Below are positions 38,685-47,460 of a stretch of DNA of 49,809 nt, in pieces. Under the pieces are notes generated by a model. The model was not told where the DNA came from, searched no databases, and was given only the letters and a program-made list of their open reading frames with translations. Origin of the DNA: Candidatus Woesearchaeota archaeon (GTDB taxonomy: Archaea; Nanobdellota; Nanobdellia; Woesearchaeales; JAGWAF01); contig JAGVYP010000019.1 in assembly GCA_018303205.1 (NCBI GenBank), forward strand, positions 1 to 49,809. Reading direction: 5' to 3'. The position numbers and the translations under genes were made by a program. Numbering within the stretch: position 1 is the stretch's first letter; the number at the start of each line of letters is the position of its first letter.

Positions 38685-39734
38685 ATGAACTTAGGGGATT
38701 TTTATAAAAATCAAATCTCACTTACAGAATGGTTTGAGCACGTACAGCACAAAGACTCCGCTTTATTGAGAAAAGAAGACAATGAGAAAAGAGATAGATT
38801 AGAAAAGCTCTCACAACTCATAGGATTACCGTATGATAAGCCTATCAAATTTAAAGCAACAGATCTGCTCAATAAAACTCCTGTGTTTTTAACATTTTTT
38901 GAAGAAAAAAAAGATGAGATTTGCTCACTCCGACTTATACCCCATAATCCGAACATGCCCAAACTACGATTACGAGGATATACCGTAGAAAAAGTCATGC
39001 ACTGGTTCCGTGAACAAAAAATTGCCCATAAAGAGTATCAAGCACAATTCTTGCCCCACGCAAAAAAGAACACGTGGTCAACTATTTTTATCGTCGGAGA
39101 AAAAGGAATTTTTGGAGAAATCATCAAAGGAGGACATTATCAACTAACCCAAGGATTTTATGAGCATGCAAAACCCTCCCTTTTTTCATTTGATTTTAAA
39201 AAATTATATTTGAAAGAAGAGAATAAAGACATGAAAAATCATCTGATGACAATCATCAACCACCTCAAAGTAGAGCAGAAGGAAATGAGGGACAAGATAC
39301 AAAGAGAAGTAGGAGCACAATTTGTCCAGCACTACCTTAAAGGATATTTTGAAACCGTAGCTTCAGAAGATTATGGATTATGGTTTGTAGACTATAATAG
39401 AATTCTTGGAAACCTCTATGAACCCTTTTTTACACAAGGACAATGCGCATCACCAGGAAAAGCACAAGGAAAAGTACGCATCATTACCAATCCAAAACAA
39501 GAAGGGTTTGAAGAAGGAGACATTCTCGTCTGTGAAATGACCTCTCCAGATTACCTTCCTTTGATGCAGAAAGCAAGTGCAATCATTACAGAAAAAGGAG
39601 GAATTTTAACCCACGCTGCAATCATTGCCAGAGAATTAAAAAAACCCTGCATCGTCGGAATAGGAAAAACACCATTGAAAAATGGAGAATACGTTGAAGT
39701 TGATGCAGAGAAAGGAATAATAAAGAGGGTATAA
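38685..39734 (+). CDS. protein with PEP-utilizing swivelling domain
   Basis: A 349-residue protein whose C-terminal 85 residues form the PEP-utilizing enzyme mobile domain: KVRIITNPKQEGFEEGDILV, TSPDYLPLMQKASAIITEKG and GGILTHAAIIARELKKPCIV, with the phospho-accepting His in the THAA motif. Residues 1-250 are unfamiliar and lack the ATP-grasp and barrel domains of PEP synthase. Such stand-alone swivel proteins are known in small archaeal genomes; the partner supplying phosphate is unclear. It is complete as an open frame. A phosphotransfer function is inferred. Confidence 0.75.
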   Translation: MNLGDFYKNQISLTEWFEHVQHKDSALLRKEDNEKRDRLEKLSQLIGLPYDKPIKFKATDLLNKTPVFLTFFEEKKDEICSLRLIPHNPNMPKLRLRGYTVEKVMHWFREQKIAHKEYQAQFLPHAKKNTWSTIFIVGEKGIFGEIIKGGHYQLTQGFYEHAKPSLFSFDFKKLYLKEENKDMKNHLMTIINHLKVEQKEMRDKIQREVGAQFVQHYLKGYFETVASEDYGLWFVDYNRILGNLYEPFFTQGQCASPGKAQGKVRIITNPKQEGFEEGDILVCEMTSPDYLPLMQKASAIITEKGGILTHAAIIARELKKPCIVGIGKTPLKNGEYVEVDAEKGIIKRV

Positions 39735-39857
39735 AACAATTTTTCAAGATCTTATGAATACGCTCGGTTCTCAGAAAAAACGAAAGCTTTATAAATAATA
39801 GCTGTTTATATGCATTATAATACAAAATTTTGTTAAAAATTATGCATTATAAAAAAA
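39735..39857 (+). promoter_or_regulatory. promoter region with 11-base direct repeats
   Basis: TATGCATTATA occurs at 39809-39819 and 39841-39851, 32 bases apart, just before the AAA ATPase gene. They contain the palindrome ATGCAT and may be paired operator sites. A further TTTATAAATA element lies near 39788. Confidence 0.4.
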
Positions 39858-41074
39858 ATGATAAGAGATGCTTTAATACTGCAAAAAAGAGAACTCGAAA
39901 AAAAACTCGAAGAACCATACGGTGAAAGAGAGATATCTTCTAGGAAATTCGAGAATACCATGATTAAAGTAATTATAGGTCCTCGAAGAGCCGGAAAATC
40001 ATTTTTTGCGATGCATGCTCTCGCTCGCTTGGGAACATTTGGATATGTTAATTTTGACGATGAAAAATTAGTAAATGTAAAGGATTATGATGAGATTGTT
40101 GATACGATAAAGAGCCTCTATAAAAACCCTGAATATCTACTCTTTGATGAAATCCAAAACCTGCCAGAATGGGAACTCTTTGTCAATAGAATGCAACGAC
40201 AGGATTACAACCTTATTATTACAGGAAGTAATGCAAATTTGCTCAGTAAAGAATTGGCAACGCACCTTACAGGAAGACACTTGCTTATAGTGCTTTTTCC
40301 TTTTTCTTTTAGGGAAATGATTGCCCTTGAAAAAAAAGAGCTTACAAGCAATGAAATCAAGCAGCCACATTGTTTAACGCAATTCTCTACAAAGATATCA
40401 TAAAAAGATTTAATATACGATTCATAACAGGTATAGAAGATTTGGCTCTCTATCTTATTTCAAATATTGCAAAAGAATTTTCATATGGAACGTTAAGTAA
40501 GGTAACAAAATGCAAAAGCTCCCATACGATAGAAAAGTATATTAGCTATTTGGAAGAAGCATTTCTCTTCTTCGAATTGCATAAATTTTCTTTTAAGGTA
40601 AAAGAGCAAATATCATCTAATAAAAAGATCTATTGCTTTGACAATGGTTTGATCAATGCCAAAGCATTCAAAGTGAGCCAGGATCTAGGGAGGGTATATG
40701 AAAATACGGTTGCGATTGAATTAAAAAGAATGGCAATGCAACAACACATTTCAGTATATTATTGGAAATCTCCGTCACAAGAAGAAGTTGACTTTGTTAT
40801 TAAAGAAGGAACAAAAGTAAAAGAACTGATTCAAGTATGTTATAAGAGTACAGATCATAAGACAAGGCAAAGGGAAGTCAGTGCGCTTCTCAGAGCAGGA
40901 AGATTATTAAAATGTAAAAATTTGACCATCATCACAGAGAGTAAAGAAGGAGCAAAAAAGGAAAGCTGGTTTGGAATGAAGGATATGATTCATGAAGTTC
41001 CTTTATGGAAATGGCTACTGGGAAAAAGGATAGATGGAAAAGGTAATTATGCGTTATCTTTTCAAAAGAAATAA
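39858..41074 (+). pseudogene. AAA ATPase with DUF4143, broken by deletion and frameshift
   Basis: The first frame (39858-40403) has Walker A GPRRAGKS, Walker B YLLFDEIQNLPEWE, sensor LIITGSNANLLS and LFPFSFREM, as in the COG1373 ATP-binding family. It runs out of frame at about 40361, and the second frame (TTG at 40370 to 41074) resumes with ILYKDIIKRFN and the DUF4143/nuclease-like part (KIYCFDNGLINAK, then EEVDFVIKEG). About 50-60 residues between them, containing the usual GGFP segment, are gone. The intact family is about 400-450 residues. The gene is therefore most likely inactive, unless both halves are made separately. Confidence 0.8.
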
Positions 41075-41198
41075 TAATTAGCACATAAAAAAACAAAAAA
41101 AGTATTTGGTTACGCTATTCATAACCTGAAGAAACAAAAGAAGCCAAGAACCCATGACATTGAAATAGATATTCAAGCTCTGATGAGTTCTTAAGAGA
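41075..41198 (+). other. short gap with a remnant reading frame
   Basis: After two stop codons the same frame continues open for about 38 codons (containing VFGYAIHNLKKQKKPRTHDI) to a stop near 41194. It has no start codon. It may be a remnant of a further gene or an eroded tail; no family is recognised. Confidence 0.3.
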
Positions 41199-41846
41199 TT
41201 ATTTATTTTCTGTTAGAAAAGGAATAAGCTTCTTCTCTGCTTTATGCAAATGCTCTTGAAATGTTTCTCTCCTTACTTTAGCGATCTTCGCAAGATCTTC
41301 CAAATAAATCTTTCTTGGAAAGTTATAATATCCTTCTTTCACAGCTAATTCAACAGCTTCTTTTTGTTTGGGAGACAATTTTGGAGAAATATGTGGTAAA
41401 ATAATATCAGTAACTTTTGATTTTTTGATAGACTTCACTTTAATATCATAAACAGGAATATCAAACACTTGCATTAGCTTTTTCTTATTCCACGATGCTA
41501 TTTCCCAGTCTTCATACCCATCTATTCTTTGTATAACAGGTTTTATCTGAATAATTTGAGGATCAAAAGCAGGATCTATAGATTCACTTAATAATTCTTC
41601 TCTCAAAGTAAAAAGACATCCATCCTCATACTCGGCTTTTTTCACATTTTTTTGTTTTTTAAAATCTCTGACAAATTTCTTTTTGTCTTGCTCCCCGCCC
41701 TGCAAGATATGAAACTGTGTATAATAAAATTTGTTTTTTTCTGTCCAACATTTTAATATATAAACAAAATCAGTTACATGATACTTTTTACATAAAGGTC
41801 GTATATTGCATGTCTTATGCCAAACCTTAAACTTTGCAATCCACAT
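41199..41846 (-). CDS. bacterio-opsin-activator-type HTH regulator
   Basis: A 215-residue archaeal regulator. The C-terminal 60 residues are the HTH_10 domain: LSPKQKEAVELAVKEGYYNF, PRKIYLEDLAKIAKVRRETF and QEHLHKAEKKLI. The N-terminal 150 residues start with FKVWHKTCNIRPLCKKYHVT and have a beta-rich sensor character found in many such proteins. Ligand unknown. The downstream small gene at 41960 is divergent. Confidence 0.85.
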   Translation of the reverse strand: MWIAKFKVWHKTCNIRPLCKKYHVTDFVYILKCWTEKNKFYYTQFHILQGGEQDKKKFVRDFKKQKNVKKAEYEDGCLFTLREELLSESIDPAFDPQIIQIKPVIQRIDGYEDWEIASWNKKKLMQVFDIPVYDIKVKSIKKSKVTDIILPHISPKLSPKQKEAVELAVKEGYYNFPRKIYLEDLAKIAKVRRETFQEHLHKAEKKLIPFLTENK

Positions 41847-41959
41847 ATTGACTCTAAAAGAAGAGTTACTATAAAAAGCTTCACTTTTTACTACATATGT
41901 AGGTTTAATTTAGTTTAATAAGCTCTATTTTTCATAATGATAGACAAGGAGTATATACA

Positions 41960-42184
41960 ATGGCACCTGAATATGAACATGAATATAGTAGAACAAGTGG
42001 AACAGGGTATTTAGTTACGAGAATAAGATTTTATCAACCTAAGAATGGTGGAGGAATGCTTAAGGTAGTAACTATTGAAGATAGAAGAACAGGTAGAGTT
42101 GAAGTGAGATATGATCAAAGTGGAGAACTTAATCGATGTTACAGAACTATATCAGGATTGGAAAGAGATCTTGATAATGTTTAA
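41960..42184 (+). CDS. small basic/polar protein, unknown
   Basis: A 74-residue protein with beta-strand patterning (GYLVTRIRFYQPKNGGGMLK, then VVTIEDRRTGRVEVRYDQSG). No family recognised. AAGGAG at 10-15 bases before its ATG is a clear SD. It is divergent from the HTH_10 regulator gene and converges with the VWA gene 12 bases further. Possibly a target of that regulator. Confidence 0.5.
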   Translation: MAPEYEHEYSRTSGTGYLVTRIRFYQPKNGGGMLKVVTIEDRRTGRVEVRYDQSGELNRCYRTISGLERDLDNV

Positions 42185-42196
42185 TTAAAAAAATTA

Positions 42197-43387
42197 TCAC
42201 ACCACGCTATAATAATCTTCCAAGACAATACCTCCTATTTCTGCAAGGTCTCTGACAAGATAGAGTTTTCCTTCACCTATAGCAGTGAGATCTTTTGCAA
42301 AATGTGCAGCATCTTTGTCAAGAGAAATACCAATCAAAGAGATGGTAATACCATGCACGCGCGCTTGAGCAACTGCTTCCAAGGATTTTTTACGCGGATC
42401 TTCACCTACAGTAGGCTGCGCATCAGTCAAAATCACAAGATGTTTTGTGCCCTGCTGATGAGAAAAGAGCAGGATGGCTTTTTCTATCATCAGAGCAAAA
42501 TTCGTTTCACGAGTTGCTCGTATCGTAGTTATCTTTTTCAGCAAAAGAGGAAAGTTGAGAGTAGGAGCAGCTTCTTCTGTTATTTCAGAACCAAAAACGA
42601 GTAAGCCAACTTTGTCTTTTTTATCAATGGCTTTGTATGCTAATCCTATTCCGGCTTTTTTGCACATCTCTATTTTTCTTCCCTTCATACTGCCTGAAGC
42701 GTCTAGCGCATAAATGATGCTTACTTGCCCTTTGCTTTTTCTTTCAAAGGTTTTCAAATCAGAAGATTGCACATGATGATGCCCTCTTCTGAGAGCAAGA
42801 TGCACAGACTTTTTTACTGCAAGATCTTTATAGCGATCACCTTGGTGAAATAAACGCACGTCATCTTTTTCACCATAATGCGTTTTTTTCTTATGGAGTT
42901 TTTCACCAAAATACCCATGAGGAATAAGTTCTTCCAATTCCTGCATGTACAAGACTAAAGATGCAAGGGAAACCCCTTTTTCAGTAACTACGCCAAGATC
43001 ATCAATCAAGCCATCATCTTTTAATTTTTCAATCGCTGATTTGATATTTCCCTGCAAAGAACGCTGAAATTCAGGAATGTTGATGTTTTTCTTCACATAG
43101 CTTGCATCGTATCCGGAAAGCAAGCTGATAAGACGTTCTCCCATGATCTGCTCTGCAAGCCGGTAATTTTGCACCAGGTGCTGAAATGCCAAATCAGGAG
43201 AAAAACTCTGCAAGTTATTGTTAAACGCTTCATTAATAATTTTTCCTTCATCAAGAGTTTTTTTATCATTTTCCAGAACAGACTTCATAAGCTTGTCTTC
43301 TTCAAATTGAGAATTAAGATTTCCTTGAAGTTGTTCTATTTCTTCAACTTCCTCTGGAATTTGAGTAAGGTTCTCAGGGAACATCAT
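42197..43387 (-). CDS. VWA-domain protein, partner of MoxR ATPase
   Basis: A 396-residue protein. The C-terminal half is a von Willebrand A domain with an intact MIDAS: DASGSM, then the conserved Thr region (TIRATRETNFALMIEKAILL) and LVILTDAQPT. The N-terminal half is helical. Like BchD- or CoxE-type proteins it is expected to act with the MoxR ATPase encoded just before it to insert metals or remodel protein complexes. It starts with two adjacent ATGs (43387, 43384) inside the last 14 bases of the ATPase gene, so translation is coupled. Confidence 0.88.
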   Translation of the reverse strand: MMFPENLTQIPEEVEEIEQLQGNLNSQFEEDKLMKSVLENDKKTLDEGKIINEAFNNNLQSFSPDLAFQHLVQNYRLAEQIMGERLISLLSGYDASYVKKNINIPEFQRSLQGNIKSAIEKLKDDGLIDDLGVVTEKGVSLASLVLYMQELEELIPHGYFGEKLHKKKTHYGEKDDVRLFHQGDRYKDLAVKKSVHLALRRGHHHVQSSDLKTFERKSKGQVSIIYALDASGSMKGRKIEMCKKAGIGLAYKAIDKKDKVGLLVFGSEITEEAAPTLNFPLLLKKITTIRATRETNFALMIEKAILLFSHQQGTKHLVILTDAQPTVGEDPRKKSLEAVAQARVHGITISLIGISLDKDAAHFAKDLTAIGEGKLYLVRDLAEIGGIVLEDYYSVV

Positions 43388-44348
43388 CCTCTTCTTCACC
43401 CTGCTCTTCAGCAAAGAGTTTGAGCTGATTTTGCACAAATTGTTCTCTGCTTTGAAGATATTTTACAGAAGGCTTTAATTCAAGACGATGAGGAACTACT
43501 GTTAAGACAGCATCTTGCAAATCTTGAAAAGTAACTTGTCTTCTCTTTGCAAGAAACGCATTTGCCTGGGCACGCTCATACAATCCCAAAGATGCTCTTA
43601 CGCTAGGCTTTTGTTCAACATCTTTATGCTCTCTTAACAAACGAATAAAAACAACAGCTGCGGTAACGAGTTTATCATGCATGTCAACGGCTAACTTTTT
43701 TCCTTTCAGGAGAACAATCTTTTTTTCAAGCTCGGCAGATTCAGGATACGACATAGGAATCACATCAAACCTATCAAGAAAAACACTACTCAGCTTTTCT
43801 GTGCTACTATCTTCTGGATTCATCGTACCAATAAAGATAAAGTTTGTAGGAAAATCAACCGTAAAAGAACCTAAGGTTGCTCTTCCTTCTTCTAGGACTT
43901 GAAGTAATGCGTTTTGCAACTTTTCAGGACAACGATTCACTTCATCAAAAAAAAGAATGCCCTTATTTGCCTTAAATATTTTTCCAGGAGTAAAAGCTTC
44001 TACAGATAAAGCGCCGTACTTAAGCGCTTTTTCAGGATCAATGTCTCCCAATAAGTCTTCTACGGTTAGATCAGGGCTTCCTTGAATACGAATAAAGCGT
44101 TCTTCTCCTTTGATGACTTTTTTTGTTTTTTTTCCATGAATTTCTTCTTCAACTTCAAGATCAGGCAAGCTCTTCGCAATATTTCTTGCAAGCGTTGTCT
44201 TTCCGATGCCTGGTGGACCAATAAGAATAATGTGCCTTTGCATGAGCAAAGCAGATTTGATATGCCTTTTCGTGACTTCTTGTCCTAAAATAGAAGGAAA
44301 AGGATCTGGTGTGTTCAGGAAAATCTTTTCAAAGTTCGTAGTAATCAT
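43374..44348 (-). CDS. MoxR-family AAA+ ATPase
   Basis: A 324-residue ATPase. Walker A GPPGIGKT (residues 44-51), Walker B ILFFDEVNRCPEKLQNALLQ, sensor 1 FIGTMNPED, Arg-finger FLDRFDVI and a C-terminal lid with VRASLGLYERAQANAFL all fit MoxR/chelatase ATPases. An insertion near residues 70-85 (VEEEIHGKKTKKVIKGEERF) is a helix-2-type insert seen in this clade. It pairs with the VWA protein. A minus-strand TATAAATA box lies about 30 bases upstream, and a family-2 repeat lies further upstream. Confidence 0.93.
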   Translation of the reverse strand: MITTNFEKIFLNTPDPFPSILGQEVTKRHIKSALLMQRHIILIGPPGIGKTTLARNIAKSLPDLEVEEEIHGKKTKKVIKGEERFIRIQGSPDLTVEDLLGDIDPEKALKYGALSVEAFTPGKIFKANKGILFFDEVNRCPEKLQNALLQVLEEGRATLGSFTVDFPTNFIFIGTMNPEDSSTEKLSSVFLDRFDVIPMSYPESAELEKKIVLLKGKKLAVDMHDKLVTAAVVFIRLLREHKDVEQKPSVRASLGLYERAQANAFLAKRRQVTFQDLQDAVLTVVPHRLELKPSVKYLQSREQFVQNQLKLFAEEQGEEEDDVP

Positions 44349-44467
44349 GGCCCCCTATAGAAGAGGAGTTTATTTATAAAAGTATGGGTAGCCTATTTAG
44401 GATTATTTATTTTATGTTCTTTTTTGAGTATGAGAATGATGAAGAAAAAAAATAATAGAGATAGTGT
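44349..44467. other. promoter region of the MoxR gene
   Basis: AT-rich sequence with a minus-strand TTTATAAATA element close to the MoxR start and a GGGGGCC run before its ATG. Otherwise featureless up to the family-2 repeat. Confidence 0.4.
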
Positions 44468-44598
44468 ATTTGTTTAGCATCCTTAAGTCAAGCGTGTAGG
44501 CGAAAAGAATATGCGAAGTTCAGGGGGACGTCCCTTACGGGGCTTGAACGAAACATAAGCAAAAAGAATGACTACGCGAGAAGATGCTAAACAAATAC
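44468..44598 (+). repeat. structured repeat family 2, copy 2c
   Basis: The longest terminal stem of the family: GTATTTGTTTAGCATC and its perfect 16-base complement. The 5' motif is CTTAAGTCAAGC in place of CTCAGGTCGAGC. GCGTGTA can pair with TACGC before GAGAAGA. The inner stem GTTCA/TGAAC holds GGGGGACGTCCC and CGGGG. Confidence 0.8.
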
Positions 44599-44658
44599 GA
44601 GATGAGAATTAAAGAAAAAAATTAAGGACATTTTTGTAAAAGAGAAAAAGAGGACTCC

Positions 44659-46032
44659 CTACTGTTTGGGAGGGGAGCGCCTCTTCTTTTGGGTTTCTGG
44701 AGAGGATTGTTTTTTAGGAAGTACTCTTGCCATGATGAGAATGGCAACAATTGCAACTAAGATAAGAAGGATTAAGAAAGGAATGTAAAATCCGCTTGTT
44801 CTGAAGCTTTGTGAGCTTGAAGTTGTTGCGTAAATACGATTATCTCCTAATACAAGAGTAGGTTGTTGTACAACAGCAGGTTGTGCAACGTTTCTCTGAG
44901 GAGGTTGCTGTGATGTAGTTTGAGGAACAGATGGTTCTTCTCCGCAAGAGATTTGAATACTGCCTGTCTGAGTATCAGTAATGCGACCATCATCTGCAAG
45001 AACGCTGACTTCAAAATAGGAAAGACCTTCTTCCCCTTGAGAAGGCAAGGAAAGAGTAAAACGCACATTTTCTGTGTCATCTTCTTCTACTTCTATTCCT
45101 GAAACTTCTTCATTAATACGGAGCTTGTCGTTCAGTACTTGAACGGTTACATCATCTTGATTATCTTCACCAATATTTTCTATACCCACCCGAAGTGTCA
45201 CTTGCTGACCACAGGATGCCTGCTGAGGATGATCCAAACTTCGGATAATAACAAAATCATCTTCACGTTCTATTTCAAAAGACGCATTGATTCTTGAACC
45301 ATGCCTTGCTTGATTTTCATCAGTACCGCAAACAAAAACTGAGACAGGATACGTGTCATCATCTTCATCAAAATCAATATCAAAAGAGATTTCTTCAATA
45401 ACATCTCTGTCTGCTCTGAGATCATCCACATCAACATCTTCATTGATATCTAACTCATCTGATTCTATAAATAAAGTGATATCTTCAATGTCAAAGCCGT
45501 CATCATCAAAGTCATTTTCTATTTCTGCGATAAGAGTAATATCAGAATCTAATTCAAGATCTATGGTGTCTCCTTCATCAAAGGACTCTGAGCCCCCATT
45601 AAATTCAATGTCCACATCTTGAAAGACAAGATGATTTGCTCTCTGCATGAAAAGATTGGTTTGAGCAGATGAAGTATTAGTTGTTATGGATATAGTTCCT
45701 AGAGAAAATGCACTGGGAACACATTCAGGAGTAACTGCGTGAAAAGAGAGAGGAATAGTACCTGTAACAGTAATAAGAGCACTTTGACCTACCGTAAGAT
45801 TTTCAGGGATACCTGAAAATTGAATTGCATAAACACCACTTGCTGTAGTAGAAAGGGTAAAATTGCTTAAAGTTTCATTTCCTGTATTGGTAATGCGAAA
45901 TTGAGCTTGTACTACTCCTGCTTCTTGCCCTTCATTTCCCAGAGTTACATTTACATCGCTGGTAAGATTTGCGAGAATAGGTGCTGAAAGAAGGATGAGC
46001 AAAATCAGGGAAATAATAGTTAGTTTTTTCAT
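44659..46032 (-). CDS. secreted acidic CARDB-like protein with C-terminal anchor
   Basis: A 457-residue cell-surface protein. A signal peptide (KKLTIISLILLILLSAPILA) is followed by beta-rich modules: residues 25-125 have the pattern FRITNTGNETLSNFTLSTTA, and a domain near 250-360 (VTLRVGIENIGEDNQDDVTV) looks like CARDB, a cell-adhesion-related fold. Between them is an Asp/Glu-rich region (around 140-240, DEDDDTYPV) suited to calcium binding. A Pro/Gln/Val linker, one transmembrane helix (FLILLILVAIVAILIMA) and a basic tail close the protein. It is typical of archaeal surface proteins; the partner is unknown. Confidence 0.75.
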   Translation of the reverse strand: MKKLTIISLILLILLSAPILANLTSDVNVTLGNEGQEAGVVQAQFRITNTGNETLSNFTLSTTASGVYAIQFSGIPENLTVGQSALITVTGTIPLSFHAVTPECVPSAFSLGTISITTNTSSAQTNLFMQRANHLVFQDVDIEFNGGSESFDEGDTIDLELDSDITLIAEIENDFDDDGFDIEDITLFIESDELDINEDVDVDDLRADRDVIEEISFDIDFDEDDDTYPVSVFVCGTDENQARHGSRINASFEIEREDDFVIIRSLDHPQQASCGQQVTLRVGIENIGEDNQDDVTVQVLNDKLRINEEVSGIEVEEDDTENVRFTLSLPSQGEEGLSYFEVSVLADDGRITDTQTGSIQISCGEEPSVPQTTSQQPPQRNVAQPAVVQQPTLVLGDNRIYATTSSSQSFRTSGFYIPFLILLILVAIVAILIMARVLPKKQSSPETQKKRRSPPKQ

Positions 46033-46263
46033 ACGAGTTGCCTCTGTTCGTACATAACCCCTTCCCCCACATACTAAAAATAGTCAGTCTATAAATAGAT
46101 TAGCTAGGCAAAAAGAATAGTGCAAACTTTTAGAGGTATTATTTTAGTTTTTTATTAAAAATAAGACTTTTTAGAACTTTTTTATATGAAATAAGATATT
46201 TTAGTGCTTATTAAATAAAAATAAGTGTTATTTATACTTTTAAAAATAAGATAAAAAGAGTGA
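46033..46263. other. 231-base gap without a gene
   Basis: Very AT-rich sequence upstream of the CARDB-like gene with several repeated AAATAAGA-type short motifs (46160-46255). It carries a minus-strand TATAAATAGA-type promoter element near 46090. No structured repeat copy. Confidence 0.4.
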
Positions 46264-47067
46264 TTAGAAAAGCTGTACTTCTATAATAGCAGCTATCGTA
46301 ACAAGAACCAAGCCTAAAACAAGAAATATAAGGCCATCAGTAATAATATGATGAAACTTCTCTGAAAACAAGTCTTCCCTTAAAACTGCCTTGGAAACAA
46401 CACCACCCACAATAGCAGCTGAAAAATAGCTTAATGCCTCTGTAACCATATGCGGCAAGACAGGAATGATCGTTGCTCCAAAATAATACAAAGCATTACC
46501 TGAAGCAGCAAAAGCAGATTGCTGAGCAACATACCCAAAAATAGTACCCCAAACAGAAGCGTTCCACACAATAAAAAGAATAGAACCAGCACCATACACA
46601 AAAGACAAGACAAGACAAACAAAAAGCACTTTGATATTATTGAGAAGAATACTCCATAAAATATCACTCTGAAAAGCCTGCCCTGCAAAACCACCCACAG
46701 CTAATTGAGTAGAAAAGAGATGAAACACAGAAGCTTCAGGCATCAACAACGCTAACAAAGCATATGTCATAAAAATACCCATAAAAAGAAAAAAGTAAAT
46801 ACCAAAAATATCCTTATGATCTAAAAAAAGCATTTTCAACGATAATTTTTTTTCCCTAATCTCAACGTTTTCTTCATCAAGAAGAAGACGATTCAAAGAA
46901 GGAATTAACAAGACAGAAGTAAAAGCGACAGTCATCATACTCGGATTTTTCCCAAAAATAAGACGCGCACTGATAATACCAAGAATAGAATAACACACAC
47001 CAAGAAGAAAAGCATACCGTGGCTTTCTCTCAATCCAATCTGTCCTAAATAATTGTTCAAATACCAT
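46264..47067 (-). CDS. SpoIIM/DUF95-family membrane protein
   Basis: A 267-residue membrane protein with about six helices. ILLNNIKVLFVCLVLSFVYG, then FGATIIPVLPHMVTEALSYF and AAIVGGVVSKAVL, match the SpoIIM (stage II sporulation M, DUF95) pattern with its PHxxxE core. Archaeal members have no sporulation role; a link to membrane remodelling or transport is suspected. Its start overlaps the stop of the preceding gene by 1 base, so it is third in an operon with the ABC1 kinase. Confidence 0.82.
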   Translation of the reverse strand: MVFEQLFRTDWIERKPRYAFLLGVCYSILGIISARLIFGKNPSMMTVAFTSVLLIPSLNRLLLDEENVEIREKKLSLKMLFLDHKDIFGIYFFLFMGIFMTYALLALLMPEASVFHLFSTQLAVGGFAGQAFQSDILWSILLNNIKVLFVCLVLSFVYGAGSILFIVWNASVWGTIFGYVAQQSAFAASGNALYYFGATIIPVLPHMVTEALSYFSAAIVGGVVSKAVLREDLFSEKFHHIITDGLIFLVLGLVLVTIAAIIEVQLF

Positions 47068-47429
47068 TATCGTTTTGTTTTTTTACTTTTTTGATCAAGA
47101 ACATGGGATACTACCTTTTCTGCGCGTTTAACTACTCTTTTTGCTGTGCGCTTTACAACAGATTTTCCCAGATGAGCGACTGAACGAACAACAGGCATTG
47201 CACGTTTTTTTACACCCTTAACTTCTTCACGAAGGAACGTATGCACCTGTTTTTTCTCTTGCTTTATTTCCTCAAGTACCATACGCTTTAACTGCTTTGC
47301 CTCTGCAGAAGTAAGAACCCCTGACAAGCTCAGAGCTTTGATTTCCTTCATCACTTCTTGTTCTGTAACATGAGCAAGTTGTTTTCCTCTAGACAAGAGG
47401 GAAATGAGATAATTGCGCAAACGCTCCAT
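47067..47429 (-). CDS. basic helical protein in the ABC1-kinase operon
   Basis: A 120-residue, Lys/Arg-rich helical protein. Residues 15-60 contain VTEQEVMKEIKALSLSGVLT, and the C-terminal half is strongly basic (KSVVKRTAKRVVKRAEKVVS). No family is recognised. It lies between the ABC1 kinase and the SpoIIM-type gene in one operon. A basic helix next to membrane proteins might bind membrane phospholipid or DNA; nothing further can be said. Confidence 0.6.
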   Translation of the reverse strand: MERLRNYLISLLSRGKQLAHVTEQEVMKEIKALSLSGVLTSAEAKQLKRMVLEEIKQEKKQVHTFLREEVKGVKKRAMPVVRSVAHLGKSVVKRTAKRVVKRAEKVVSHVLDQKSKKTKR

Positions 47430-47460
47430 ATCCCTTTTCCAGAAGATAAGATATAAAAAT

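Noticed and set aside
45353-45622. Ser-rich plus-strand open frame
   Set aside because: It is the antisense of the Asp/Glu-rich part of the CARDB-like gene (GAT/GAA read backwards gives Ser/Ile/Phe codons).
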